A stretch of DNA of 64,000 nucleotides from Collinsella aerofaciens (GCF_015558785.1 NZ_JADMOP010000010.1:1-64000); one strand, 5' to 3'; positions 29,058 through 39,062 are shown, counted from the first letter of the stretch. The notes: a model not told the origin generated them from the letters alone. Numbers and translations: made by a program.

Positions 29058-29882
29058 CTAGTCGAGCACGACGAGCTCGGCGGGATCGTAATCCACGCCC
29101 ATAAACGTAAGGCCGCAGGCAGGAGCCGTGGGGCCCGCAGCGGTACGGTCGCAAGCATCGATGACCTCGCGCATCCACTCGGGTTCACGGCGATGCATGC
29201 CAATCGCGACAAGCGTGCCAACGATCGTACGGACCATCGAATGCAGAAACGCATTGCCCTCGATGGTAAACGTCAGGATGTCCTCGCCAAACGCAACCTC
29301 ATGGCCAAACTCGGCGCGCATTACGCAGCGGTGCGTAGGTTTGCCCACGGCAGAAGCAACCTTGCAAAAGCTTTTAAAGTCCTGCTCGCCCAGCAGCGCG
29401 GGGCAGGCAGCAGACATAGCCTCAACATCCAAGGGATAGCGATGCCACCACACCGCACCGCGGGACAGCACGGGGCGCGCATCTCGATCGGCAATACGGT
29501 ACGTATACGTACGGGAACGCGCGTCAAAACGTGCAGAAAAGCCTTTACGGGCCTTGTAGACCTCGTTGATGGCGATATCTTTGGGCAGCAGGGCATCCAT
29601 AGCCCGCAGCCACCTACGGCGCGTTAGGGCGAGCTCAGCGTCCGTTACGGGCACGCTGATGTACTGAGCCACGGCATGCACGCCGGCATCGGTGCGACCC
29701 GCGCACGTCAGATCGATCGGACGGCGAAGCAGCGTCTCGATGGCTCGACGCAGCTCACCCGCAACCGTCGTCTGTCCCGGCTGCTCGGCAAAGCCGCTAT
29801 AGGACGAGCCATCGTATGCCACGCGGAAAACGAGCGTGGCATCGAGCTCTGGAATCGAATTGAAATCAGACGGCGCGGTCAT
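29058..29882 (-). CDS. truA: tRNA pseudouridine(38-40) synthase TruA
   Basis: 274 aa. It isomerises uridines 38-40 in the tRNA anticodon stem. The catalytic Asp is in AGRTDAGVHA (near residue 66). Other TruA signatures are YDGSSYSGFAEQPG and the C-terminal FLHSMVRTIVGTL. The ATG at 29882 has GGGAG five bases before it and is preferred over the upstream TTG. It lies 92 bases beyond rplQ, behind that gene's terminator; truA following rplQ is a common bacterial arrangement. Confidence 0.93.
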   Translation of the reverse strand: MTAPSDFNSIPELDATLVFRVAYDGSSYSGFAEQPGQTTVAGELRRAIETLLRRPIDLTCAGRTDAGVHAVAQYISVPVTDAELALTRRRWLRAMDALLPKDIAINEVYKARKGFSARFDARSRTYTYRIADRDARPVLSRGAVWWHRYPLDVEAMSAACPALLGEQDFKSFCKVASAVGKPTHRCVMRAEFGHEVAFGEDILTFTIEGNAFLHSMVRTIVGTLVAIGMHRREPEWMREVIDACDRTAAGPTAPACGLTFMGVDYDPAELVVLD

Positions 29883-29917
29883 GGGCGCTCCCAACAAACA
29901 GGCAATGGCATTTCGAC

Positions 29918-29949
29918 AAAAAAAGAGGGGTACGCGAACGTACCCCTCG
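29918..29949 (-). terminator. Terminator at the end of the ribosomal operon
   Basis: GAGGGGTACG and CGTACCCCTC form a perfect 10-bp stem with a 4-nt loop, followed by seven T on the minus strand. Confidence 0.9.
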
Positions 29950-29974
29950 AATATAGCCTATGCAGACGGATTGT

Positions 29975-30442
29975 CTACTCAGCGGTCTCCTCAGCAGGAG
30001 CCTCCTCGGCAGCCTCGACCTTCTTGGGAGCAGCGGCCTTCTTGGGGGCCGGAGCAGCCTTCTTGGCCTTAGGCGTGCAAGGCTCGGTGACGAGCTCCAT
30101 GATAACGATGGGAGCGTTGTCGCCCTTGCGGTTACCGAGCTTCATGATGCGGGTATAACCGCCGTTGCGATCCTGCCACATACCCTGGGCAGCCTTGTCG
30201 AAGATCTCGGCAACGAGCTGCTTATCGCCGAGCTTGGCGATAGCCAGACGACGAGAGTGCAGGTCGCCCTTCTTGGCCCAAGTGATGATCGGATCGACGA
30301 CCGAACGCAGCGCCTTAGCGCGGGTCTCGGTGGTCTTGATGCGGTCGTTCTCGAAGAGGGCCTTAGCAAGGCTCTTCTTCATGGCCTTGGTGTGGCTCGC
30401 ATCGGTGCCGAGCTTCAGGCCCTTCTTAACGTTGTGACGCAT
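29975..30442 (-). CDS. rplQ: Ribosomal protein L17 with Ala/Lys/Glu tail
   Basis: 155 aa, last gene of the ribosomal operon. The first ~118 residues are standard L17 (MRHNVKKGLKLGTDASHTKAM at the start, NRKGDNAPIVIMELV at the end). A tail of ~35 residues, rich in Ala, Lys, Pro and Glu, follows, much like the tail on L31 in this window. It lies 30 bases after rpoA. Confidence 0.95.
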   Translation of the reverse strand: MRHNVKKGLKLGTDASHTKAMKKSLAKALFENDRIKTTETRAKALRSVVDPIITWAKKGDLHSRRLAIAKLGDKQLVAEIFDKAAQGMWQDRNGGYTRIMKLGNRKGDNAPIVIMELVTEPCTPKAKKAAPAPKKAAAPKKVEAAEEAPAEETAE

Positions 30443-30472
30443 GGTCTAGTTTCTCCTCAAATATGCGAAGCA

Positions 30473-31414
30473 TTAAGCCTTCAGGCTCAGGCCCATGGAC
30501 TCAAGCTTGTCCTTCACTTCCTCGATCGACTTAACACCGAAGTTACGGATGTTGAGCAGATCGTTCTCCGAGAACTCAACGAGCTGACGGACCGAGTGAA
30601 TGCTGGCGCGCTTAAGGCAGTTGTAGGAACGGACGGAAAGGTCCAGATCCTCGATCTGCTTGTCCAGCTCGGCGTTGTCGTTGGTGACCTCGGGAGCGAA
30701 GATCGAAGCCTCCTCCTCGACCTCGGGGGTCTCGGCAAGGTTCATAAAGGCGGCCATATGCTGGTTGATGATATTGGCAGCCTGGACCACGGCGTCGCGC
30801 GGGGCGATGGAGCCGTTGGTCTCGATCTCGAGGACAAGGCGGTCGTAGTCGGTGTGCTGACCGACACGGCAAGCCTCAACGAGCTTGGCGCAACGGGAAA
30901 CCGGCGAGTACAGCGAGTCGACGTGGATCACACCGATGGGATCGTTGTCGCGCTTGTTGGCCTCGCCAGAAACATAGCCGCGGCCATAGCCGATGCGCAT
31001 GCTCATGGTGAGATGGCCACCCTCGGTGAGCGTAGCAATGTGCTGCTCGGGGTTGACCAGCTCAAACTCGGACGGAATAAAGAAGTCCGCACCGGTGACC
31101 TCGCAGGGGCCGTCAACCGAGATGGTGGCGGTCGCCTCGTCGGTCGTGCCGAGAGCCCTGAAGACAAGACCCTTGACATTCAGGACGATGTCGGTGACAT
31201 CCTCGACCATGTTAGGGATGGTCATGAACTCGTGCTGCGCACCATCGATCTGAATAGCCTCGACGGCGGCACCCTCGAGCGAGGACAGAAGAACGCGACG
31301 AAGGGAGTTACCCAGCGTATCGCCGTAACCACGCTCGAGCGGCTCGACGGAGACACGAGCAGACGTCTCGTTGATCTCTTCGACCTGAACCTGAGGCCTA
31401 ATGAATTCTGACAT
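30473..31414 (-). CDS. rpoA: RNA polymerase alpha subunit
   Basis: 313 aa. It scaffolds polymerase assembly and contacts activators and UP elements. The N-terminal dimerisation domain (~1-225) contains RGYGDTLGNSLRRVLLSS, and the C-terminal domain carries NCLKRASIHSVRQLVEFSE and RNFGVKSIEEVKDKL. An acidic linker near 235-250 is present. It sits 32 bases after rpsD. Length is normal. Confidence 0.97.
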   Translation of the reverse strand: MSEFIRPQVQVEEINETSARVSVEPLERGYGDTLGNSLRRVLLSSLEGAAVEAIQIDGAQHEFMTIPNMVEDVTDIVLNVKGLVFRALGTTDEATATISVDGPCEVTGADFFIPSEFELVNPEQHIATLTEGGHLTMSMRIGYGRGYVSGEANKRDNDPIGVIHVDSLYSPVSRCAKLVEACRVGQHTDYDRLVLEIETNGSIAPRDAVVQAANIINQHMAAFMNLAETPEVEEEASIFAPEVTNDNAELDKQIEDLDLSVRSYNCLKRASIHSVRQLVEFSENDLLNIRNFGVKSIEEVKDKLESMGLSLKA

Positions 31415-31446
31415 GTATTACCTCCAGCCTCAGCAGCCCGGATGGA

Positions 31447-32043
31447 CTACTTAGAGTAGAGCTCGACGATGAGCTGCTCGTTGATATCACCGCTGATCTG
31501 CTCACGCGTCGGCAGAGCGAGCACGTTACCAGACAGCTTCTCGATATCGACCTCGAGCCAGCCAGGGACCTCAAAGCGCTCGGAGGAAATCAGAGCCTCC
31601 TTGATGGGGAGGAGGTCACGGAACTTCTCGCCGACAGCGACGACGTCGCCGGCCTTGACGCGGTAGGACGGGATGTCCACGCGCTTGCCGTTCACAGTGA
31701 AGTGACCGTGACGGACGGACTGACGAGCCTCTTTGCGGGTGCGGGCGAAGCCAAGACGGAAGACGACGTTGTCGAGGCGAGACTCAAGAATGATCATGAG
31801 GTTCTCACCGGTGACGCCGTTCATCTTACGGGCCTTGTTGAAGTAGCCGTGGAACTGCTTCTCCAGAACGCCATAGATGAACTTGACCTTCTGCTTCTCG
31901 CGCAGCTGCATGCCGTACTCAGATTCCTTGCGACGGCGCTTGGGCTGACGGATAGATTCCTTCTTGCTGCTGTAACCGAGCTCAGCGGGATCGATCCCGA
32001 GCTGACGGCAGCGCTTAAGAACAGGAGTCCTGTCGATTGCCAT
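31447..32043 (-). CDS. rpsD: Ribosomal protein S4
   Basis: 198 aa. A primary 16S rRNA binder of the small subunit. The S4 RNA-binding domain is at ~90-155 (ESRLDNVVFRLGFARTRKEA, VNGKRVDIPSYRV). The N-terminus has only one Cys (RCRQLGID), so it is a zinc-free version. It lies 19 bases after rpsK and before rpoA, as in most bacteria. Confidence 0.96.
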   Translation of the reverse strand: MAIDRTPVLKRCRQLGIDPAELGYSSKKESIRQPKRRRKESEYGMQLREKQKVKFIYGVLEKQFHGYFNKARKMNGVTGENLMIILESRLDNVVFRLGFARTRKEARQSVRHGHFTVNGKRVDIPSYRVKAGDVVAVGEKFRDLLPIKEALISSERFEVPGWLEVDIEKLSGNVLALPTREQISGDINEQLIVELYSK

Positions 32044-32062
32044 ATTGATACGATCCTTTCAG

Positions 32063-32467
32063 TTACACGCGGCGACGCTTCTTGGGGCGGCAGCCGTTGT
32101 GCGGAATGGGGGTCTTGTCCTGGATGCTCGAGACCTCGAGGCCAGCAGCCTGGAGGGAGCGGATGGCGGTCTCACGACCGGAGCCGGGGCCCTTGACGAA
32201 GACGGAAACCTTCTTCATACCGTGCTCCATGGCCTGCTTGGCAGCAGCCTCGGCAGCCATCTGGGCAGCGAACGGCGTGGACTTACGGGAGCCCTTGAAG
32301 CCCACCTGGCCAGCCGACTTCCAGGAAATGACGTTGCCCTGGGGATCGGTGATCGAAACGATCGTGTTGTTGAACGTAGAACGAATGTGAGCCTGGCCCA
32401 CGGAAATGTTCTTACGGTCCGCGCGCTTCAGACGGGCAGCGCGAACGTTCTTCTTAGCAGTAGCCAT
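32063..32467 (-). CDS. rpsK: Ribosomal protein S11
   Basis: 134 aa. A small-subunit platform protein. [29 protein letters not shown] and the C-terminal [14 protein letters not shown] are diagnostic. It is placed 14 bases after rpsM in the standard alpha-operon order. Confidence 0.96.
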   Translation of the reverse strand: MATAKKNVRAARLKRADRKNISVGQAHIRSTFNNTIVSITDPQGNVISWKSAGQVGFKGSRKSTPFAAQMAAEAAAKQAMEHGMKKVSVFVKGPGSGRETAIRSLQAAGLEVSSIQDKTPIPHNGCRPKKRRRV

Positions 32468-32481
32468 CTATCTAGCGCTCC

Positions 32482-32856
32482 TTATTTCTTCTTCTTAGCA
32501 CCGATCTGACGCTTCGGGCCCTTGCGGGTACGAGCGTTAGTGTGGGTGCGCTGGCCGCGGACCGGGAGGCCCTTGCGGTGACGAAGGCCGCGGTTGCAGC
32601 CGATGTCCATAAGGCGCTTGACGTTCTGGTTGCGCTCACGGCGGAGGTCGCCCTCAACCATGATCTGGTTCTTATCGATATAATCGCGGATGGCGTTAAC
32701 CTCATCCTCGGTGAGGTCCTTAACGCGCGTATCCACGTTAACGTTGCACTCGACGCAAATCTTCGTCGCAGTGGTGCGGCCGATGCCGTAAATGTAGGTC
32801 AGACCGATCTCAACGCGCTTCTCACGCGGGAGGTCGACACCATTAATACGGGCCAA
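32482..32856 (-). CDS. rpsM: Ribosomal protein S13
   Basis: 124 aa. A small-subunit head protein that contacts the P-site tRNA and L5. It starts [20 protein letters not shown] and has the conserved [20 protein letters not shown] motif and a basic tail. It lies 14 bases beyond rpmJ. Confidence 0.96.
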   Translation of the reverse strand: MARINGVDLPREKRVEIGLTYIYGIGRTTATKICVECNVNVDTRVKDLTEDEVNAIRDYIDKNQIMVEGDLRRERNQNVKRLMDIGCNRGLRHRKGLPVRGQRTHTNARTRKGPKRQIGAKKKK

Positions 32857-32870
32857 CGTAGTCTCCTCTC

Positions 32871-32984
32871 TTAACCCTGACGCTGCTTATGACGGAGGTT
32901 CTCGCAAATGACGAAGACCTTGCCATGGCGCCTAATGATTTTGCACTTATCGCACATCTTCTTGACCGAAGGACGTACCTTCAT
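32871..32984 (-). CDS. rpmJ: Ribosomal protein L36
   Basis: 37 aa. The minus strand at this spot reads a complete L36: [15 protein letters not shown] at the start, zinc ligands Cys11, Cys14, Cys27 and His32, and TAA at 32871. It is the zinc-containing form. It lies between infA and rpsM, the usual place, with GAAAGGAAG before its ATG. Confidence 0.95.
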   Translation of the reverse strand: MKVRPSVKKMCDKCKIIRRHGKVFVICENLRHKQRQG

Positions 32985-33078
32985 CGTTCTTCCTTTCGGT
33001 AGCGCTCAAACTACTTCCCTACTATCTACTCGCCCAGCCGCAGGCGTTTAAAACTATGGCTGGTCTTCACACACAATC

Positions 33079-33110
33079 CGACCGTAGGTTGAGCTAAGCC
33101 TGCAGTCGGA
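33079..33110. other. Imperfect hairpin between infA and rpmJ
   Basis: CCGACCGTAGG and CCTGCAGTCGG can pair around a loop. The 150-base gap 32985-33134 is long for this operon, so a regulatory or partial-termination role is possible. Nothing else is recognised in it. Confidence 0.35.
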
Positions 33111-33134
33111 AATGGAGTGCGTGTATGCGTGCCG

Positions 33135-33359
33135 CTATTTGTAGCGATAGGTGATGCGGCCGCGGGTCAGGTCGTACGGGGAAAGCTCCACGACAACCCT
33201 GTCACCGGGGAGAATACGGATGTAATTCATTCGGATCTTGCCAGAAATGTTGCACAGAACCGAATGACCGTTCTCGAGCTCGACCTTAAACATGGCGTTG
33301 GGCAACGGTTCCTTTACCGTACCCTCGAGCTCAATTGCGTCTTCCTTCTTCACAAGCAA
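33135..33359 (-). CDS. infA: Translation initiation factor IF-1
   Basis: 74 aa, a single S1-like OB fold that occupies the ribosomal A site in initiation. [24 protein letters not shown] and the end [12 protein letters not shown] are diagnostic. No ATG is in frame: the start is TTG at 33359 or GTG at 33353 (which would give the canonical (M)[10 protein letters not shown]). Non-AUG starts are compatible with infA control by initiation fidelity. Confidence 0.95.
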   Translation of the reverse strand: MLVKKEDAIELEGTVKEPLPNAMFKVELENGHSVLCNISGKIRMNYIRILPGDRVVVELSPYDLTRGRITYRYK

Positions 33360-33457
33360 TCATCTTTCTCTAGAAAACGACAGCGATTGAGTATTCTACA
33401 ACACGTATGCACGCATCGTAATAACTTCGTAATGGCTCCACAACTAAATGGAACTTG

Positions 33458-34246
33458 TTACATTTCTCCGCCTTGGAGGGAGCACCAAGCACCTTGGGCA
33501 TCCGTGGTGAGAATCACCGGACCGTCATTGGTAATGGCGACGGTGTTCTCGTAGTGCGCGGCGGGCAGGTGATCGTTGGTCGTAACAATCCAACCGTCGG
33601 AGCCCGTGCTCACATGGTTGGAACCCATCGTAACCATCGGCTCGATGGCAATGACCATGCCGGCCTGGAGGCGAACGCCCCTCCCCTTCTTTCCATAGTT
33701 AGGAACGTTGGGGTCCTCGTGCATCACGCGGCCAATGCCATGGCCTACATAATCACGAAGCACACCGTAACCGTGAGACTCGGCGAGGGACTGAACGGCA
33801 TAACCGACGTCCCCGATATGGTTACCGGGAACAGCCTGCTCGATGGCTGCCTTAAGGCAATCGCGCGTGACCTCGCACAAAGTCTTGGCTTCGGGCGTGG
33901 GGGTGCCGACGAAAAACGTCCAAGCGTTATCGCCGACCCAACCGTCGACAACGGCTCCCGTATCGATGGAGATGATATCGCCATCGCGCAGGATCATGTC
34001 GGGGTTGGGAATACCGTGGACCACGGCATCGTTGATCGATGCGCAAATGGTCCCCGGGAACCCGCCGTAACCCTTAAAGGCCGGGGTGCCGCCATGCATG
34101 CGGATAATCTGCTCCGCGAGCTGATCGAGCTCAAAGGTGGAAACGCCGGGGCGCACCATGGCTCCAACGTGGCGGAGCGCCATCTTAGATAGCGCTCCTG
34201 CCTTCTTCATCTGCTCGATTTGCGTTGCAGACTTAATCTTGATCAT
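33458..34246 (-). CDS. map: Methionine aminopeptidase, type I
   Basis: 262 aa. It removes the initiator Met from nascent proteins. Metal ligands fall in SIDTGAVVDGWVGDNAWTF (two Asp), YVGHGIGRVMHEDPNVPN (His) and AIEPMV (Glu); a last Glu is in HYENTVAIT. The ATG overlaps the adk stop (ATGA). Downstream infA follows after 98 bases. Confidence 0.95.
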   Translation of the reverse strand: MIKIKSATQIEQMKKAGALSKMALRHVGAMVRPGVSTFELDQLAEQIIRMHGGTPAFKGYGGFPGTICASINDAVVHGIPNPDMILRDGDIISIDTGAVVDGWVGDNAWTFFVGTPTPEAKTLCEVTRDCLKAAIEQAVPGNHIGDVGYAVQSLAESHGYGVLRDYVGHGIGRVMHEDPNVPNYGKKGRGVRLQAGMVIAIEPMVTMGSNHVSTGSDGWIVTTNDHLPAAHYENTVAITNDGPVILTTDAQGAWCSLQGGEM

Positions 34247-34869
34247 AGACCGAGAGCCTCTTTGACATCCCCGTACACGGTCTCGCGAGCCTGGTCACCG
34301 TTGACCGACTTGAGCAGACCCTGGCCACGATAGTAGTCGACGAGCGGGCTCGTGGACTTCTCGTAGACGTCGAGACGGTTCTTGATGGTCTCGGGCTTGT
34401 CGTCGTCGCGCTGATACATCTCGCCGCCACACTTGGGGCAGGTAGCATCGGCAGCGGTGCCGGTGTAACCGCATGCGCGGCAGGTGCGACGCGAAGACAG
34501 ACGATCTATAATGACCTCGGGGGCCACATCGACCAGAAGGGCGCAGTCGATCTCGCGACCCATGGCGGAGAGCTCGGAATCGAGCGTCACAGCCTGGGCG
34601 GTGTTGCGCGGGAAGCCGTCGAGGATGAAGCCCTGCTGGGCGTCATCGGCGGCAAGGCGCTCCTTGACAAGGTCGATCACGAGCTGGTCGGGAACGAGCT
34701 CGCCAGCGTCCATGTACTTCTTAGCCTGAATACCAAGCTCGGTGCCACCCTTGACGGCAGCACGCAGCAGGTCGCCCGTGGAAATGTGGGCGACGCCAAA
34801 CTCGGCGACGAGCTCCTGTGCGACGGTGCCCTTACCGGCACCCGGAGCTCCGAGCAATACGAGGTTCAT
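34243..34869 (-). CDS. adk: Adenylate kinase with zinc lid
   Basis: 208 aa. It interconverts ATP, ADP and AMP. The P-loop is LLGAPGAGKGT (residues 4-14), and DGFPRNTAQA is the NMP-binding signature. The lid has four Cys (CRACGYTG...CPKCGG), the structural zinc form common in Gram-positive bacteria. The ATG at 34869 has GGAGG 8 bases upstream, two codons inside the longer frame. It is nested between secY and map, as usual. Confidence 0.95.
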   Translation of the reverse strand: MNLVLLGAPGAGKGTVAQELVAEFGVAHISTGDLLRAAVKGGTELGIQAKKYMDAGELVPDQLVIDLVKERLAADDAQQGFILDGFPRNTAQAVTLDSELSAMGREIDCALLVDVAPEVIIDRLSSRRTCRACGYTGTAADATCPKCGGEMYQRDDDKPETIKNRLDVYEKSTSPLVDYYRGQGLLKSVNGDQARETVYGDVKEALGL

Positions 34870-34887
34870 GAGCAATCCTCCTCTAGC

Positions 34888-36174
34888 CTATTTAAAGAAT
34901 CCATCGTAATCATACATCTTGATCTGGCCTTCGAGCTTATCGACCGTGTCGAGCACGACGCCGACCATGATGAGGATGGACGTGCCGCCAAATGCCTGGA
35001 TCAGATGGTTACCCGTGAAGGAGAAGATGATCGAAGGCACGATGGCGATGAGCGCCAAAAAGACAGCGCTGGGAAGCGTGATCTTGTTGAGCGCGTTCTT
35101 GATGTAGGCCGCGGTAGCCCTACCCGGACGGACGCCCGGAATAAAGCCGCCCTGCTTCTTAAGGTTATCGGCCGTTTCATCGGGGTTGAACACCATGGAG
35201 GTGTAGAAGTACGCGAAGAACACGATGAGGACAACGTTAAGCACCCAGTTGAGCCAACCGGTCGAAAGCGCGGAGGCAACTGCCTGAATCCAGCCGATGC
35301 CGGGGAAGAACACGGCAATCTGAGCCGGGAAGTACAGCAGCGCCGAAGCGAAGATGATCGGCACGACACCCGCGGTGTTGACCTTGATGGGCAGGTAGGT
35401 GGTCTGGCCACCCATCATGCGACGGCCCACGACGCGCTTAGCGTAGGAGACCGGGATGCGGCGCTGGCCGCGCTCAAGGAAAACAATCAGCGGGATAACC
35501 AGCAGGATGATGGCGCAGATGATCACCATGGTGATGATGCCACCGGCATTGCCCTCGGTGCTGGAGAAGATAGCCTGCGGCAGACCGGCCATGATGTTCG
35601 CGAAGATGATCAGCGACATGCCATTGCCGATACCGCGCTGGGTGATGAGCTCACCAATCCACATGATCAGCATGGCGCCCGCGGTGAGCGTACCGACAAT
35701 CATGAGGTCGAAGATGATCTCGGGAGCGCCGGCGCCATTGAAGCTGATGCCGAAGCTCTTAAAGAGGAAGAGGTAACCCACGGAGTTGAGGATTGCCAGA
35801 GCCAGGGTGAGGTAACGCGAATACTGCGTAATCTTGGTCTGACCGACCTCGCCCTCGCGGGCAAGCTCATGCAGGGAAGGCACGACGGCCTGGAGCATCT
35901 GGAGGATGATCGAGCTGGTGATGTAAGGCATGATGCCCAGCGAAAACACCGACACATAGCTCAACGCGCCGCCAGAGAAAAGATTCAGGAGGGCCATAGC
36001 ACCTGCGGCGACCGAATTGTTATCGGTCGAGAAAAGGCCCAGCATCCCCTGGAAGGGAATGCCGGGCACAGGAACGTGCGCACCAATGCGGTACACGACG
36101 AGCATAGCTATGGTAAAAAGAATCTTTTCGCGCAATTCTTTGATGCGGAAAGCATTCTTAAGACCATTTAGCAC
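34888..36174 (-). CDS. secY: Protein translocase subunit SecY
   Basis: 428 aa with ten membrane helices. It forms the channel through which SecA (same window) drives preproteins. Signatures are [11 protein letters not shown] near the start, [15 protein letters not shown] near 79 and [14 protein letters not shown] near 172. It overlaps rplO by 7 bases at its start. Translation is likely coupled. Confidence 0.96.
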   Translation of the reverse strand: MLNGLKNAFRIKELREKILFTIAMLVVYRIGAHVPVPGIPFQGMLGLFSTDNNSVAAGAMALLNLFSGGALSYVSVFSLGIMPYITSSIILQMLQAVVPSLHELAREGEVGQTKITQYSRYLTLALAILNSVGYLFLFKSFGISFNGAGAPEIIFDLMIVGTLTAGAMLIMWIGELITQRGIGNGMSLIIFANIMAGLPQAIFSSTEGNAGGIITMVIICAIILLVIPLIVFLERGQRRIPVSYAKRVVGRRMMGGQTTYLPIKVNTAGVVPIIFASALLYFPAQIAVFFPGIGWIQAVASALSTGWLNWVLNVVLIVFFAYFYTSMVFNPDETADNLKKQGGFIPGVRPGRATAAYIKNALNKITLPSAVFLALIAIVPSIIFSFTGNHLIQAFGGTSILIMVGVVLDTVDKLEGQIKMYDYDGFFK

Positions 36175-36617
36175 GGCAGCTCGACCTTTCCGCCGGCGGC
36201 CTCGATCTTGGCCTGCGCAGAAGCGCTGACCTTGTCGACCTTGACCGTGAACTTCTTGGTGAGCTCACCATTGCCGAGCACCTTGACGGGCTCGAACTCG
36301 CTCTTGGTGATGCGAGCGGCCTTAAGAGCGGCACCGTCGATCACAGCGCCGTCCTCGAACTTGCGCTCGAGACGCTCAACGTTAACAGCGGTGTACTCGA
36401 TACGACGGGGGTTGCGGAAGCCCGGAAGCTTGGGCAGGCGCATGGCCAGCGGAGTCTGGCCACCCTCGAAGCCGGCACCCTTGGTGCCGCCAGAGCGGGA
36501 ACCCTGGCCCTTCTGACCGCGGCCAGAAGTGGTGCCGTGACCCGAAGAATTGCCACGGCCGACGCGCTTGCGGTTCTTGGTGGAACCGGGCGCGGGAGTA
36601 AGATCGTGAAGCTGCAT
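36168..36617 (-). CDS. rplO: Ribosomal protein L15
   Basis: 149 aa. A large-subunit protein with the Gly/Arg-rich N-terminus ([20 protein letters not shown]) and the [16 protein letters not shown] motif. It lies 3 bases beyond rpmD and overlaps secY by 7. Confidence 0.96.
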   Translation of the reverse strand: MQLHDLTPAPGSTKNRKRVGRGNSSGHGTTSGRGQKGQGSRSGGTKGAGFEGGQTPLAMRLPKLPGFRNPRRIEYTAVNVERLERKFEDGAVIDGAALKAARITKSEFEPVKVLGNGELTKKFTVKVDKVSASAQAKIEAAGGKVELPC

Positions 36618-36620
36618 TTG

Positions 36621-36803
36621 CTACTCCTCTACAATCTCGACAAGGTGCTTGACCTTGAAGATCATGCCGCGGACGGACTCGTTGTCAGCAATCTCGCGAA
36701 CCTCGCGGATCCTGTGGAGACCGAGGGCACGGACAGTACGGACCTGGTCCTGCTTGCAACCGTTGGTGCTGCGGACCTGCTTGATCTTGATGGTGTCAGC
36801 CAT
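36621..36803 (-). CDS. rpmD: Ribosomal protein L30
   Basis: 60 aa. Standard L30 length, with the signature LGLHRIREVREIADNESVRG. It is two bases beyond rpsE and three before rplO. Confidence 0.95.
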   Translation of the reverse strand: MADTIKIKQVRSTNGCKQDQVRTVRALGLHRIREVREIADNESVRGMIFKVKHLVEIVEE

Positions 36804-36805
36804 GC

Positions 36806-37330
36806 TTAGTTCTCCTTACCGACGAACATCTCAGAGACCGTCAGGCCACGGCGAGCCGCGACGTCCTCAGGGCTGGAGAGCTCCTTGAGGCCCTCGACGG
36901 CAGCCTTGATGATGTTGAGGCCGTTGTCGGTACCGAGGGACTTGGACAGGACGTTCTTGATGCCAGCAAGCTCAAAGAGGGGACGCACAGCGCCGCCGGC
37001 GATAACGCCGGTACCCTCGACAGCGGGCTTGATGATGATGCGGCCGGCACCAAAGTGGCCGAGAACCTCGTGCGGGATGGTGCCCTGCTCGGTCACCGGC
37101 ACGTGGAACATGTTCTTCTTGGCATCGAGAGATGCCTTGGAGATGGCCATGGGCACCTCAGCGGACTTGCCCATGCCAACGCCGACGTTGCCCTTGCCGT
37201 CGCCAACGACGACGAGAGCGACGAGGCTCATGCGACGACCACCCTTGACGGTCTTCGACACGCGGTTGATGTAAACGACGCGCTCCTCGAACTCGGAGGC
37301 CTCGCGCTGCTGCTTCTGATTACGAGCCAT
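36806..37330 (-). CDS. rpsE: Ribosomal protein S5
   Basis: 174 aa. It shapes decoding accuracy at the small-subunit mRNA entry. [23 protein letters not shown] and [14 protein letters not shown] are diagnostic, and the spectinomycin loop region appears unremarkable. It lies 14 bases beyond rplR. Confidence 0.96.
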   Translation of the reverse strand: MARNQKQQREASEFEERVVYINRVSKTVKGGRRMSLVALVVVGDGKGNVGVGMGKSAEVPMAISKASLDAKKNMFHVPVTEQGTIPHEVLGHFGAGRIIIKPAVEGTGVIAGGAVRPLFELAGIKNVLSKSLGTDNGLNIIKAAVEGLKELSSPEDVAARRGLTVSEMFVGKEN

Positions 37331-37344
37331 GTGCTACATACCTC

Positions 37345-37713
37345 CTAGAACTCGAGACCGGCGGCACGAGCGCCGTCGGCGAGGGCCTTGACGCGGCCAT
37401 GGTAGATACGGCCACCGCGATCGAAGGCGACCTTGGTGATGCCGGCCTCGATGGCGCGCTTGCCAACGAGCTGACCGACCTTCTCCGCAGCCTCCTTGTT
37501 CGAGGTGTGGGTGCCCTTGAACTCGGCCTCGAGGGTCGAGGCAGAGACGAGCGTCAGGCTGGAGCCCTTGCTGTCGTCGATGATCTGGGCATAGATGTTG
37601 GCGTTAGTACGGGTCACGCGAAGACGCGGACGCTCGGAGGTACCCGAGACCTTGCCGCGAACACGACGCTGACGACGCTTGAGGCCTTCCAGCTTCGCCT
37701 TATGCTTGTTCAT
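37345..37713 (-). CDS. rplR: Ribosomal protein L18
   Basis: 122 aa. It carries 5S rRNA with L5 and L25. [21 protein letters not shown] at the start and [26 protein letters not shown] at the end are typical. It is separated from rplF by 75 bases that contain a perfect 8-bp-arm hairpin. Confidence 0.96.
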   Translation of the reverse strand: MNKHKAKLEGLKRRQRRVRGKVSGTSERPRLRVTRTNANIYAQIIDDSKGSSLTLVSASTLEAEFKGTHTSNKEAAEKVGQLVGKRAIEAGITKVAFDRGGRIYHGRVKALADGARAAGLEF

Positions 37714-37741
37714 ACGTAAACTCCTAAAAAGGTTGATCTTG

Positions 37742-37763
37742 CCAGCACCTGACGGGGTGCTGG
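37742..37763. other. Hairpin between rplF and rplR
   Basis: CCAGCACC and GGTGCTGG pair perfectly around six bases. Inside an operon with otherwise short gaps, it may be an RNA-processing or attenuation site. Confidence 0.45.
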
Positions 37764-37788
37764 TCTTATGCGAGTGAGTCGGTTACGA

Positions 37789-38325
37789 CTACTTGGCGGC
37801 CTTACCCAGCTTGCGGCGGATGTGCTCGCCAACGTAGTGGATACCCTTGCCCTTGTAAGGCTCGGGAGGACGATGGCCGCGGATCTCAGCGGCGATCTGA
37901 CCGACCTGCTGCTTGTTGATACCCTTGACGTTCACGTGGGTGTTGTCGGGAACCTCGAAGGTGATGCCCTCGGGAGCCTCGACGATCACGGGGTGCGAGA
38001 AGCCCAGGGAGAACTCGAGGTTCTTGCCCTTCTGCTGCACGCGGTAACCGACGCCGGCGAGCTCGAGCTTCTTCTCGAAGCCCTCGGAAACGCCAACAAC
38101 CATGTTGTGGATGAGGGCGCGGGTGAGGCCGTGGCGGGCACGGGTCTCACGCTCGTCGTCGGGACGGGAAACGGTGAGGACGTTGTCCTCGACGTTGATA
38201 GCGAGCTTCTCAAAGACATCGAGCTCGAGCTGGCCCTTGGGGCCCTTGACGACAACGTTGTTGCCGTTGACTGCCACTTCGACTCCGGCGGGAATCTGGA
38301 CAGGCTTATTACCGATACGAGACAC
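37789..38325 (-). CDS. rplF: Ribosomal protein L6
   Basis: 178 aa, two repeated domains; it binds near the sarcin-ricin loop. It starts [15 protein letters not shown] and ends with [25 protein letters not shown]-like sequence typical of L6. It is 33 bases beyond rpsH. Confidence 0.96.
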   Translation of the reverse strand: MSRIGNKPVQIPAGVEVAVNGNNVVVKGPKGQLELDVFEKLAINVEDNVLTVSRPDDERETRARHGLTRALIHNMVVGVSEGFEKKLELAGVGYRVQQKGKNLEFSLGFSHPVIVEAPEGITFEVPDNTHVNVKGINKQQVGQIAAEIRGHRPPEPYKGKGIHYVGEHIRRKLGKAAK

Positions 38326-38358
38326 GGTGATCTCCTTTCCTTCTACCTACCGAGCGAA

Positions 38359-38757
38359 TTACCAGACGTAAGCGATGATCTCGCCGCCGACGTTGTGCTT
38401 GCGAGCATCGCGGTCGGTCATGACGCCATGGCTGGTGGAAATAATGGCGGTACCAAGGCCACCGCGGACGCGGGGCATGTCGGCAACGCCGGTGTACTTA
38501 CGCAGGCCCGGCTTGGAAATGCGGCGGATGCCGTTGATGACCTTAGCCTTCTTGGGACCATACTTAAGCGTGATGTGCAGAGTCTTCTGGGGAACGGTGT
38601 CCTCGACATCGTAGCCCTCGATGTAGCCCTCCTCGTGCAGAACACGAGCGATCTCGACGAGCTTCTTGCTGCTCGGCATGGAGACCGTGGCCTTGTTCAC
38701 AGAGTTAGCGTTACGGATGCGCGTAAGCATATCTGCGATCGGGTCTGTAAGGTTCAT
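38359..38757 (-). CDS. rpsH: Ribosomal protein S8
   Basis: 132 aa. A central 16S rRNA binder; in E. coli it represses the spc operon by binding the rplX-rplE junction. [17 protein letters not shown] and the C-terminal [21 protein letters not shown] are diagnostic. The 119-base gap to rpsN is large; the E. coli-type S8 target cannot exist at rplX-rplE here, since rplX is absent. Confidence 0.96.
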   Translation of the reverse strand: MNLTDPIADMLTRIRNANSVNKATVSMPSSKKLVEIARVLHEEGYIEGYDVEDTVPQKTLHITLKYGPKKAKVINGIRRISKPGLRKYTGVADMPRVRGGLGTAIISTSHGVMTDRDARKHNVGGEIIAYVW

Positions 38758-38876
38758 ACAGATTCTCCTTCGTTCTTGATGAACACGTGCTCTTGGTTCT
38801 TCGCCGCCCTTAACGGCAAAGCCTTTTTAGCGCGTTTTCCCTGTTCCAAACTGATGCTTGAAACGCTGGTAGTGAC

Positions 38877-39062
38877 TTACCAGCTGGCCTTCTTAACGCC
38901 GGGAAGCTCGCCCTTGAGTGCAAGCTCGCGGAAGCAGACACGGCACAGGCCGAACTTGCGGTACACAGAGTGCGGACGGCCGCAGCGCTGGCAGCGCGTG
39001 TACTCACGAGTAGAGAACTTCTGCTTGCGATTGCACTTGACGATCATCGATGTCTTAGCCAC
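38877..39062 (-). CDS. rpsN: Ribosomal protein S14, zinc type
   Basis: 61 aa, the short zinc-containing S14. The zinc ligands are Cys24, Cys27, Cys40 and Cys43 ([20 protein letters not shown]). It lies between rplE and rpsH with 79- and 119-base gaps. Confidence 0.96.
   Translation of the reverse strand: MAKTSMIVKCNRKQKFSTREYTRCQRCGRPHSVYRKFGLCRVCFRELALKGELPGVKKASW

Noticed and set aside
34786-36171. 461-aa plus-strand frame opposite secY/adk
   Set aside because: Antisense shadow with His/Asp/Arg-rich random composition; secY and adk on the minus strand are certain.
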